A stretch of DNA of 5,922 nt, taken from contig DBYT01000134.1 of assembly GCA_002309915.1 (NCBI GenBank), positions 2,607-8,528 on the forward strand, written 5' to 3'. The notes under the pieces are model-generated. The model searched no databases. It was not told the origin of the DNA and saw only the letters and a list, made by a program, of their open reading frames with translations. Shown here piece after piece: positions 1 to 5,922 of this stretch. The position numbers and the translations under genes were made by a program. The DNA is from Bacteroidales bacterium UBA1179. GTDB lineage: Bacteria > Bacteroidota > Bacteroidia > Bacteroidales > Bacteroidaceae. Numbering within the stretch: position 1 is the first letter of the stretch; every line of letters begins with the position of its first letter.

Positions 1-588
1 AATATCGGGGGCATTGGGGAAACCACCGGGTGTGTTGTTGTATGCAGTACGGGTAGGGTTCTGGTTTACGTCAGTCAAGGCGTTTCCGTAACTGAATTGG
101 TAATGCTGTTTTTCGAGACCAAACAAGACATCGGCTCCAAGGTAGCCCTGGATGCGATTCTCACCTTTGCGGAACTCAATACCTGCTGCTATTGAATATG
201 TAGAGTTCTTGAACTTGTTGAGGTCCTGAACCTTAGCCTCAGAGAGCGGGTTGAGGAAGAGTTCCTTATCGTCTATACTGTATGAGTAGGTCTTGGTGGT
301 ATTCTTGTCGATACCTACATTAACGCGCAGGGCAGTGGTATTGTCAAGCATGTATTTACCCATAATGGATATGCCTATTCCAAAAGGATCCTCACCGCCG
401 AATTGCCCCAGACCGTTACCTGCGTCGCCATTGGCAAGATTGCCAAAGAAACTGTAAACGGGCTGCATGTCAATTCCTACTGCCAGATCACCGGCCTTGG
501 GCAGGTAATCTTTGTCTTCCTGGGCTGTCAGGACTCCCAGAGGGAGCACTGACAGTATCAGAAGGGATGTTATTTTCTTAATTGTCAT
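1..588 (-). CDS. Outer-membrane beta-barrel protein, N-terminal part (gene runs off the left edge)
   Basis: The frame is open for 196 codons from an ATG at 588 to the window edge, so the C-terminus is missing. The first 22 residues look like a signal peptide: a lysine-containing start (MTIKK), a hydrophobic core (LLILSVLPLGVL) and a likely cut after Thr-Ala, before QEDKD. The mature part alternates polar and hydrophobic residues in short strands, for example around residues 74-90 (MLDNTTALRVNVGID) and 121-145 (SIAAGIEFRKGENR, then IQGYLGADVLFG), separated by Asn/Gly-rich loops. This is typical of small Bacteroidetes outer-membrane barrels. That assignment is by pattern and is not a precise family. 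An in-frame ATG at 609 would add seven residues (MNQKVLV). I prefer 588 because it gives a normal signal peptide. The gene follows the repeat lipoprotein by 32 bp with no visible terminator, so the two are probably co-transcribed. Its ligand or role is unknown. Confidence 0.85.
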   Translation of the reverse strand, partial: MTIKKITSLLILSVLPLGVLTAQEDKDYLPKAGDLAVGIDMQPVYSFFGNLANGDAGNGLGQFGGEDPFGIGISIMGKYMLDNTTALRVNVGIDKNTTKTYSYSIDDKELFLNPLSEAKVQDLNKFKNSTYSIAAGIEFRKGENRIQGYLGADVLFGLEKQHYQFSYGNALTDVNQNPTRTAYNNTPGGFPNAPDI

Positions 589-620
589 AACTAATACTTT
601 CTGGTTCATTAGATGACACA

Positions 621-3600
621 TTAATCCTCAGAGTATATTGAACTCCATCCGAAATCGCCCCAGTTTGTGGGAGTCGAGTTGGGTGTGAAGATGAGTTTGA
701 ATGAATGGTCCATGGTGTATACGAAACTGGTGCCTGTACCCTCCTTGTTCTGACCGGGGGTGTATGGGGCCTTAGAGTAGTCACCGCTGATGGCTTCCTG
801 TTGAGTGGGAGTCTTGAAGTGCTTGAATGCCGTGTTCTTGAAATATGTATCGGCTTCGTCAAGTGCAATTGAAACACTGACAGAGGCGGGCTCATCAGTA
901 TTGGTGTCATAAACATTGAACTGGAATGCACCTGATGAGTTTGTTGCAACCTTATAAGAGCCGTATCCGGTAACAGTTACAGTAAAGATATTGTTGGAGC
1001 AATTCTCCCATGTAGCTGAATAAGATGAACCGTCACTCTTCTCGGCAGCCTGCTTTACAGAACCCTTGATGGTGAGAGTATGTGTCCAATCCAGAGGCTT
1101 GACAGCCCAACCAGCCAGACTTTCGGTGTACAATGTGGCATCTGCCAGATCGTAGAATCTGTACCAACGCTCACCACGCTGATGCCACTTGGCATCACCC
1201 TTTCTGATGGTCTGCTTACCAACGATCTTACCTGACAGTTTCTCAGTGGTTGAGGTTCCGGGCTTGCGATAGTGGATGAACTTCATGTCAAGATCCTCGG
1301 TCTTGAATACAGGATCAAGCCATTGTATTTCTTCTATATCACCGGCAAATTTCTGCCATACGGGAATGCTGAAGTTACCCAGGGTATCGGTAGCGGTTAC
1401 ATAATAAGTGTAAGGTGAACTTGAACCTACCTGAATCTTAACGGGGAATCTCCTTGCAGGAGCGTAAGCACCGTTGCGGAAACTTGTCTCATAGGGCAAA
1501 TATGCCTTTCCGGTTACGTTCTGCTCTCTTACACTACGACCCTTTATATATACCCAACCTGCGATGTACTGAGTATAGTTGGTCCAGAAAGCATCGGGTG
1601 ATTTGGGTGAGAACTTATAGTACACGGTACCCAGATCATTCCATTCTGCATCATCAGATGTGATGCTCTCGCCGGTATAACTACCGTCCAGAATCTTTTT
1701 CTTGTCCTGAGCGTTTACGTAATGCTCAAAGTGATCCTCGTCAAATCCTGTACCTGATACTGTGATGGTGGTCTCATCACCGGTGTTCTTAAGAGGAACA
1801 TTGAATGAGAAGGCACCTGAGTTGTTTGCGAGAACAGAGATGTTGGTTGAATAGAGGCTGAGTTTTACAAGCTGTCCCTTGGCAGGCCTGTATTCACCTG
1901 TCAGGAATGAGGTCTCAACTGCCTTGAGAGCCTGGCCTGTAGCCCTTACAGAGTACTGATAGGCAACGTCATTATCGTCAGTCTTGATGAACCATCCGGC
2001 CAGGTTGTCGTTGAATGTTGAAGGCTTGTTGGTTACATTTGATGCATTGACATACATATATGTGGTACCCATGTTGTTCCAAGCCTCCTTGTCCTCCTTG
2101 CTCTCGTAAGCTGTTGCCTTCTTGGTGTATTTTACAACCAGGAACTTTGAAGCATTGTCATTGTACTTGGGGAAGTGTACGTACTCGTTTGTCTCGTAGC
2201 TCGTTGATGAGAGAGAGAGTGAGGGCTGGTCAAGCTCGTTCTTAAGAGGAATCATGAAGTCAAAAGCACCGTTAGCCTTTGTCTTGACGGCAAATGTACG
2301 TGCGGGTGATTCGTTGGTCTTAATAGATACTATGCGTGTCTGGGGCTGATACTCACCGATACCGTATGATGTCTCTACGGCAAACAGGATCTTACCCTTA
2401 ACCTGAACGGGTTTGTCATACTCTGAGCTTCTGTACCAACCAATCAGATCGGCATTCCATTCTGAAGGCTTTTCAGCGTCCTTGGGAGAATATTTGAAGT
2501 AGAAATCACCAAGCTCGTACCACTCGGCGCCCTCCTTCTTAATCTGGGTCTTGCTGTTGTATTTACCCTCGCGCAGAACAATGGTCTTGTCCTTTGAATC
2601 GATGAATTCAAAAGGCTGAACCTCTTCGGCCAGTTTTACGCTGAAGTCAATGGCTTTGTCATCCTGAACAGGGATATCAACACTGAAATTACCCTGAGCA
2701 TCGGTAATGACTGTGAGGCCTTTGTCGTAAGGAGTGGCAGCGGTGAGCACGATGGTCTGAGGTTCGTTACGGTATGCGCCCTCGCCGAATGATGTCAGAT
2801 AAGGCATGTAAACCTTACCGGTCAGTGTGGCGGTCTTTGAGTATGACTCGTCGAAACCGGCCATACCTGCAGCCCAACCGATCAGTTTGTCATCCCAGTT
2901 GTTGGGCTTGGCGTCTGCTGCATCGGTCACGCCTGCGTTATAATAAGGTGTGAACAGAAGGTTCTGGGCACCCAGGTTATAGGTTACGCCGTCAATGATA
3001 TCCTTGAATGCGAGAGAACCGCCAACGGGGATGTTACCGAAGTTCTGCAGCTCATAAGCACCATAAACCTTAATGGTTGTTGAATCGGTGTCGTAGTGAT
3101 TGAACTGGCTTTCGCCGATGCCAAGAACCTTAATGGCCTTGATGTTGAAACCGTCAGCAAGAGACTGAACGGGGAGAGTAATTGAATAGTTACCCTGTGC
3201 ATCGGTTGTGGTACCGAACTTGAGCTCGAACGCCTTGGTGGGGTCTGATGCATTGTAGATAATGGTGAACTCTACGTTTGCGTTGGTGGCCGGTTTGAAG
3301 GCACCCTTGCGGAAACCTGTCTCATAAGCCAGATTAACATTACCGGTCATTGTAACATTGTTTGAGAACTGGTCAACGTCAATCTTCTCGTTATCGTATA
3401 CAAGTTCCTCGGGGAACTGGAGACCGCCGGGCATAAGAGCGCTTGCCGGGAAAGCATATGTTAATTTGTAGTTGCGGAGTTCTGATTTGAATATGGGCTT
3501 GCCGTCGGCTCCCATCTTCTCATAGATGTTGAAAATGTCGGTGAACTCCTCCAAACGGATTGTACCAGTGATACCGGTACTCGTGGTGGGGATGGTGATT

Positions 3601-3905
3601 GAGAACTTACCGTTTTCATCGGTTACTGTCTCAAAAATCTTGTTGCCGGTAGTGGTGGCTAAGCCAGTGTACTGGGCATAAGGAATCTCAATGAACACCC
3701 TTCTGCCTGCGGCGGGTTTTGAGGTGACGATTGAGTAGCTTGTGGCGTTTACATCAACGCCAGTGCTGTAAGTCACTGTAGCAGAAATTGTAACCTTCTG
3801 CTGGATAGAGTCCAGATTGAACTCTGACTGTTCCTGGTTAGAGCATGATGCTCCAAACAGAATGAATGCAACCAATGAGGCTGCTCCAAACAGTTTCTGT
3901 TTCAT
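621..3905 (-). CDS. Large repeat-built surface lipoprotein, function unknown
   Basis: This 1094-residue protein starts at an ATG at 3905 and ends with TAA at 621-623. Residues 1-20 form a lipoprotein signal peptide ending in LFGASC, with Cys21 as the lipidated residue. The next residues, SNQEQSE, are polar and partly acidic, as in Bacteroidetes lipoproteins sent to the cell surface. Nearly all the rest is about seven tandem units starting near residues 37, 184, 359, 500, 653, 796 and 943. Each carries a TDxxGxFxFxIP-like strand (95, 234, 401, 542, 693, 839, 988) that resembles carboxypeptidase-regulatory-like or Ig-like beta-sandwich domains. Most also have ETSFxxGxYxP and WxxxLxGW boxes. The only cysteines are 21 and 969, so disulfides are not expected. 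I see no enzyme motif, no type IX secretion C-terminal domain and no SusD-like features. The beta-barrel gene follows at 32 bp. A structural or binding role at the envelope is inferred; the exact family is not recognised. Confidence 0.95.
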   Translation of the reverse strand: MKQKLFGAASLVAFILFGASCSNQEQSEFNLDSIQQKVTISATVTYSTGVDVNATSYSIVTSKPAAGRRVFIEIPYAQYTGLATTTGNKIFETVTDENGKFSITIPTTSTGITGTIRLEEFTDIFNIYEKMGADGKPIFKSELRNYKLTYAFPASALMPGGLQFPEELVYDNEKIDVDQFSNNVTMTGNVNLAYETGFRKGAFKPATNANVEFTIIYNASDPTKAFELKFGTTTDAQGNYSITLPVQSLADGFNIKAIKVLGIGESQFNHYDTDSTTIKVYGAYELQNFGNIPVGGSLAFKDIIDGVTYNLGAQNLLFTPYYNAGVTDAADAKPNNWDDKLIGWAAGMAGFDESYSKTATLTGKVYMPYLTSFGEGAYRNEPQTIVLTAATPYDKGLTVITDAQGNFSVDIPVQDDKAIDFSVKLAEEVQPFEFIDSKDKTIVLREGKYNSKTQIKKEGAEWYELGDFYFKYSPKDAEKPSEWNADLIGWYRSSEYDKPVQVKGKILFAVETSYGIGEYQPQTRIVSIKTNESPARTFAVKTKANGAFDFMIPLKNELDQPSLSLSSTSYETNEYVHFPKYNDNASKFLVVKYTKKATAYESKEDKEAWNNMGTTYMYVNASNVTNKPSTFNDNLAGWFIKTDDNDVAYQYSVRATGQALKAVETSFLTGEYRPAKGQLVKLSLYSTNISVLANNSGAFSFNVPLKNTGDETTITVSGTGFDEDHFEHYVNAQDKKKILDGSYTGESITSDDAEWNDLGTVYYKFSPKSPDAFWTNYTQYIAGWVYIKGRSVREQNVTGKAYLPYETSFRNGAYAPARRFPVKIQVGSSSPYTYYVTATDTLGNFSIPVWQKFAGDIEEIQWLDPVFKTEDLDMKFIHYRKPGTSTTEKLSGKIVGKQTIRKGDAKWHQRGERWYRFYDLADATLYTESLAGWAVKPLDWTHTLTIKGSVKQAAEKSDGSSYSATWENCSNNIFTVTVTGYGSYKVATNSSGAFQFNVYDTNTDEPASVSVSIALDEADTYFKNTAFKHFKTPTQQEAISGDYSKAPYTPGQNKEGTGTSFVYTMDHSFKLIFTPNSTPTNWGDFGWSSIYSED
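624..3797 (-). repeat. Seven tandem protein-coding repeat units inside the lipoprotein gene
   Basis: Approximate unit limits are R1 3357-3797, R2 2832-3356, R3 2409-2831, R4 1950-2408, R5 1521-1949, R6 1080-1520 and R7 624-1079. Box order within a unit is as follows. (a) VxGx then ETSFxxGxYxP: residues 195, 370, 511, 664, 806. (b) TDxxGxFxFxIP: present in all seven. (c) FxHY...GxY: 267, 431, 577, 725, 875, 1026, and a weak copy at 124. (d) AEWxxLGxxYYKFSP: 459, 606, 752, 904, with looser copies at 305 and 1056. (e) WxxxLxGW: 335, 481, 629, 775, 924, and a shortened copy at 1080. R3 to R6 are the most alike. R1 lacks (a) and (e), and R7 has lost (a). At DNA level the units are mostly diverged, so this is an old duplication and not a recent tandem expansion. 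Confidence 0.85.
3843..3905 (-). other. Lipoprotein (SPII) signal peptide and lipobox of the repeat protein
   Basis: Codons 1-21 encode Lys2 and Lys4, a hydrophobic core (residues 5-18) and then Gly-Ala-Ser-Cys. Ala-Ser at -2/-1 and Cys at +1 fit the lipobox. Gly at -3, where Leu is usual, is less standard but is preceded by Leu16-Phe17. The protein is therefore expected to be cut by signal peptidase II and lipid-anchored. Surface exposure rather than inner-leaflet placement is an inference from the acidic/polar residues after the cysteine. Confidence 0.85.
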
Positions 3906-4009
3906 AAATAAAATGATTTGTAAAAAAATTAGGTTGATGTTTGAAATTGGGATATGTCAAATTATAGTCCATTTATTGGTCCTTTCTAATCTAAGTCCTA
4001 TTGGCGCCG
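3906..4009 (-). other. AT-rich 5' leader of the lipoprotein mRNA
   Basis: About 97 nt would separate the predicted transcription start from the ATG. The leader contains an oligo-T stretch (TAATTTTTTTAC on the minus strand, about 3920-3931), and the bases just before the start codon (TCATTTTATTT) are A/T-rich with no Shine-Dalgarno sequence, as usual in Bacteroidetes. I see no strong hairpin and no known riboswitch. No gene is supported here. Confidence 0.45.
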
Positions 4010-4039
4010 CAAAGTTAATAATTAATAATTATAACGTAA
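4010..4039 (-). promoter_or_regulatory. Likely promoter of the lipoprotein/beta-barrel unit (Bacteroidetes type)
   Basis: Read on the minus strand, TAACTTTG at 4017-4010 matches the Bacteroidetes -7 consensus TAnnTTTG at every fixed position. Nineteen bases upstream, at 4039-4037, is TTA, a two-of-three match to the TTG of the -33 element, so that half is weak. Transcription would begin near 4002-4005, giving a leader of roughly 97 nt before the ATG at 3905. The box lies in the only sizeable gap of the window, directly ahead of the large lipoprotein gene, which supports the call. Confidence 0.6.
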
Positions 4040-4062
4040 TATTTAAATAGATTAATATTACG
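4035..4062. repeat. Perfect 9-bp inverted repeat in the tilS-lipoprotein gap
   Basis: The left arm CGTAATATT (4035-4043) and right arm AATATTACG (4054-4062) are exact reverse complements around a 10-bp centre. The repeat begins 28 bp past the tilS stop codon and its left arm covers the predicted -33 position of the lipoprotein promoter. It could be a binding site for a dimeric regulator. It could instead be a weak stem at the tilS 3' end, but only two of nine pairs are G-C and no clean T-run follows, so an efficient intrinsic terminator is doubtful. Confidence 0.55.
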
Positions 4063-4090
4063 AATTGTTGAAAAGTATTGCCGATCTGGC

Positions 4091-5422
4091 TTAATTGAGG
4101 CTCAGAATTAGTTGGGTAGAGGTCTGACTGGTAACGCGGTAACGATTGTCTGTGCGGTGTCCCAGTACCCAGATGATATCTTTGTTAAAAGATGCTACAA
4201 GCTGGTTCTGACGCTCTGCTGAATTGGTTTTGATGTCGGTGAGGTAATCGCTCACAAGCTTGCTGCCGTGCATTCCGAAAGGTACGAAACGGTCGCCCCG
4301 TGCCCAAGGACGGATGGTCAGTGTCCCTTCACGCAACAGGGACATGTCAAATGTGGCGATGTTGGATTTTTTTGAAATGGGAGTCCCGGCAGGGGCAGTA
4401 GATATCTCAAGAGTCCTGCCGTCGGGTAGGGAAACGGTAGCGCCGGGTTCAATTTTTATGGTAATGGATTCATTGCCTGCGGTTAAGGGACGGACGCTGA
4501 ATGTTTTTCGGTCCTTAACCAGAATATGGGTGGCCGACCTGAACTGAATCCCTGGCCGGGCCTGTGCGGATGACGCTATGCTGTCAATCTGGGTGCTGTT
4601 GAAACCCAGCGGGGAGAGTACCTCAAATAGGAATGCGGCTGCAGACGGCAGTTTGGAAAGTCCGGGAATATCAATGGTGAATCCGTTATCGGCCTCTTTG
4701 ATGATATCGGCCTCTGCCTGGTCCATCGCGTTGCGGTAAACGGCATAGGACTGCTGCAGATGTGCTGCGGTTTCTGTTACGGCGTTGTCAACGTCGGGGT
4801 TGATGGTGCGCATCAGGGGCAGCAGCTGCAGACGGATCTTGTTGCGTGTGTAATCGGTCTCCAGGTTGGTGCTGTCGGTGATGTAGGGCTGGCCTTCTTT
4901 ATGGAGCCAATCCTCAATCTCCTGACGTGATACGCACAGCAGGGGGCGGATGATATGGCCGTTGCGGGGTTTGATTCCCGTAAGGCCCTTGATTCCGGTG
5001 CCGCGGATGAGATTGAGCAGAACGGTCTCGACGGAGTCATCACGGTGGTGGGCTATGCAGACGGCATCGGCCCCTGTATCGTTCATGATTCGCTCAAAAT
5101 CAGCGTAACGCAGTTCACGGGCGGCCATCTCAATTGAGATTCCGTTCTGTCTGGCGTAGGATTGGGTATCGTAACTGCATACTTTCAGTTCTACTCCCAG
5201 CTTTTTGCAAAGGTCAGTTACGAACTGCTGGTCACGGTCGCTCTCGGTACCGCGCAGGTGGAAGTTGCAGTGGACGGCTGTGCACTTGTAACCCAGACGC
5301 AAAAGAACCAGGAGCAGAGCAGTGCTGTCGGCACCTCCGCTAAGGCCCACGATAACGTGTGCACCGTCCTCCAGCAGCGCGTTGCTGCTGATGAACTCTT
5401 TTACCTTATCCGTGAATTGCAT
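4091..5422 (-). CDS. tilS: tRNA(Ile)-lysidine synthase TilS
   Basis: TilS uses ATP to attach lysine to C34 of the tRNA(Ile) with anticodon CAU. This changes its reading from AUG to AUA and its charging from Met to Ile; the enzyme is essential and cytoplasmic. From the ATG at 5422 the protein has 443 residues, a usual length. It contains the PP-loop SGGADS (28-33), NFHLRG (53-58), the conserved IEMAARELRY segment (97-106), AHHRDDSVET (124-133), RPLL (159-162) and DSTN...YTRNKIR (183-197). The C-terminal TilS domain has IRPWARGDRF (370-379) followed by GSKLVSDYLTDIK. All motifs look intact. A GTG directly before the ATG (5423-5425) would also be in frame; I prefer ATG. The gene starts 14 bp after the upstream transporter's stop codon, so an operon is likely, although a possible private promoter overlaps the junction. 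Confidence 0.97.
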   Translation of the reverse strand: MQFTDKVKEFISSNALLEDGAHVIVGLSGGADSTALLLVLLRLGYKCTAVHCNFHLRGTESDRDQQFVTDLCKKLGVELKVCSYDTQSYARQNGISIEMAARELRYADFERIMNDTGADAVCIAHHRDDSVETVLLNLIRGTGIKGLTGIKPRNGHIIRPLLCVSRQEIEDWLHKEGQPYITDSTNLETDYTRNKIRLQLLPLMRTINPDVDNAVTETAAHLQQSYAVYRNAMDQAEADIIKEADNGFTIDIPGLSKLPSAAAFLFEVLSPLGFNSTQIDSIASSAQARPGIQFRSATHILVKDRKTFSVRPLTAGNESITIKIEPGATVSLPDGRTLEISTAPAGTPISKKSNIATFDMSLLREGTLTIRPWARGDRFVPFGMHGSKLVSDYLTDIKTNSAERQNQLVASFNKDIIWVLGHRTDNRYRVTSQTSTQLILSLN

Positions 5423-5427
5423 CACTG

Positions 5428-5457
5428 CAAAAGTAGTTATTTCTTTGCTTTGTACAA
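5428..5457 (-). promoter_or_regulatory. Possible tilS promoter at the end of the transporter gene
   Basis: On the minus strand, TTG at 5457-5455 is followed after exactly 19 bp by TACTTTTG (5435-5428). This matches the Bacteroidetes -33/-7 pattern TTG-N19-TAnnTTTG. Transcription would start about at 5421-5425, on or next to the tilS ATG at 5422, so the mRNA would be leaderless or nearly so. An isolated match to six fixed bases is expected a few times by chance in a window of this size; correct spacing and position raise the odds moderately. Confidence 0.35.
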
Positions 5458-5922
5458 CTGCCTTGTGTTGTGGATGTTATGCCAGATGGTGTAGAAGCCG
5501 CCTGCTACCGATACAAGAGGGTTCCAGAACGTGTACCCCATCCAGATTCCGAACACTGTGTTCTTCTGTCCGAACGCCTGGCTGGCTTCGATACGGCTGC
5601 CGTCCCTGCGTCCGGTGCGTCGTCCTACGGCGAACTGGAAGATGCAGCACAGCATGGAGACAAGTGCGATGCCTGCAAGGGTCATTATGTTGCAGCGGCT
5701 GTGGATGATGGCACGGGTGCTCATAAGGATGGCCAGTGTGAGTGCCACACTCCACAGATAGAAACTCAGGTTGATCTTGGATGCTACCCAATGGTGGAAC
5801 CGGGGCATTATCCAGCGTACTGTCCATGCGGTGAGACAGGGTAGTATCAGAAGCGGGAATACCTTGGCCAGAATACGGCTGAATGCCGCGATGAAGGTTA
5901 TTCCGGCTTGCGGATAGAGCAG
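5437..5922 (-). CDS. Bile acid:sodium symporter (BASS) family transporter, C-terminal part
   Basis: The frame is open from the right window edge to TAA at 5437-5439, giving 161 residues; the N-terminal half lies outside. An internal ATG at 5808 is not the true start, because hydrophobic family-like sequence continues upstream of it (LLYPQAGITFIAAFSRILAK...). Four hydrophobic segments are visible, at about residues 7-38, 51-73, 79-99 and 123-148. An Arg-rich loop (GRRTGRRDGSR, 100-110) is followed by EASQAFGQKNTVFGIWMG (112-129), which I recognise as the conserved C-terminal region of BASS-type carriers in Bacteroidetes, where the Gln/Asn residues lie near the sodium-site helix in this fold. 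The C-terminus (WHNIHNTRQLYKAKK) is basic and presumably cytoplasmic. These inner-membrane carriers use sodium to import organic anions. The substrate here cannot be told, and the family name does not prove bile acid transport. Confidence 0.85.
   Translation of the reverse strand: MLYPQAGITFIAAFSRILAKVFPLLILPCLTAWTVRWIMPRFHHWVASKINLSFYLWSVALTLAILMSTRAIIHSRCNIMTLAGIALVSMLCCIFQFAVGRRTGRRDGSRIEASQAFGQKNTVFGIWMGYTFWNPLVSVAGGFYTIWHNIHNTRQLYKAKK

Noticed and set aside
592..614. CTAAT...ATTAG short inverted repeat between the lipoprotein and barrel genes as a terminator
   Set aside because: The stem is only five A/T-rich pairs with no T-run after it. It is too weak to call.
2984..3253. An 89-codon minus-strand frame inside the lipoprotein gene
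   Set aside because: It overlaps the real gene on the same strand in another frame, and its Ser/Arg/Pro-rich translation has no family features. The real frame carries the repeat boxes through this stretch.
621..3905. Lipoprotein as a SusD-like, protease or type IX secreted protein
   Set aside because: There is no helical TPR-like SusD character, no catalytic motif, and no C-terminal sorting domain; the protein ends on its own repeat box.
4015..4028. Tandem TTAATAA TTAATAA next to the promoter as a phase-variable repeat
   Set aside because: Only two 7-bp copies in an AT-rich stretch, with no flanking inverted repeats that would mark an invertible promoter; chance is sufficient.
3817..4050. 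A 77-codon plus-strand open frame crossing the lipoprotein start and the gap
   Set aside because: It is antisense to the signal-peptide region of a well-supported gene, its protein has no recognisable features, and it runs into AT-rich intergenic sequence containing the promoter.
5437..5808. Treating the transporter as a complete 123-residue protein starting at 5808
   Set aside because: The frame stays open to the window edge, and the upstream residues are hydrophobic and continue the BASS-like sequence, so the ATG is internal.
5162..5844. Several overlapping plus-strand frames of 110-128 codons opposite tilS and the transporter
   Set aside because: They lie antisense to genes with clear family motifs in a region with few stop codons, overlap each other in different frames, and show Cys/Arg-rich composition typical of shadow frames.

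Overview
The window looks like chromosomal DNA of a Bacteroidales bacterium (Bacteroides, Prevotella or a relative). The signs are a promoter box of the Bacteroidetes type (TAnnTTTG), start codons without Shine-Dalgarno sequences, a lipoprotein with an SPII signal, an outer-membrane beta-barrel protein, and a transporter and TilS that both resemble Bacteroidetes proteins. The genus is inferred; there is no rRNA or other marker to settle it.

All four genes lie on the minus strand, so transcription runs right to left. At the right edge (5437-5922) is the C-terminal part of a membrane transporter of the bile acid:sodium symporter (BASS) family, cut by the window end. It is followed after 14 bp by tilS (4091-5422), the tRNA(Ile)-lysidine synthase, complete and with its key motifs intact. 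A 185-bp AT-rich gap (3906-4090) then holds a perfect 9-bp inverted repeat and a good -7 promoter box. This appears to start a second transcription unit. That unit is a 1094-residue lipoprotein (621-3905) followed after 32 bp by an outer-membrane beta-barrel protein (1-588), which is cut by the left edge.

The right half is housekeeping: a tRNA modification enzyme and a solute carrier. The left half is a cell-envelope pair. The lipoprotein is the unusual element. After its lipid-anchored Cys21 it consists of about seven tandem units of about 140-175 residues. Each unit is built from the same ordered short motifs: an ETSFxxGxYxP box, a TDxxGxFxFxIP box, an F-HY...G-Y box, an AEWxxLGxxYYKFSP box and a closing WxxxLxGW box. 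I do not recognise a named family for the whole unit. The glycine/aromatic TDxxGxFxF strand resembles the beta-sandwich (carboxypeptidase-regulatory-like or Ig-like) modules common in Bacteroidetes surface proteins. A repeated, rod-like, cell-surface or periplasm-facing lipoprotein acting with the neighbouring beta-barrel is a reasonable hypothesis, but its function is unknown.

No tRNA, rRNA, CRISPR array, insertion sequence or phage feature was seen.
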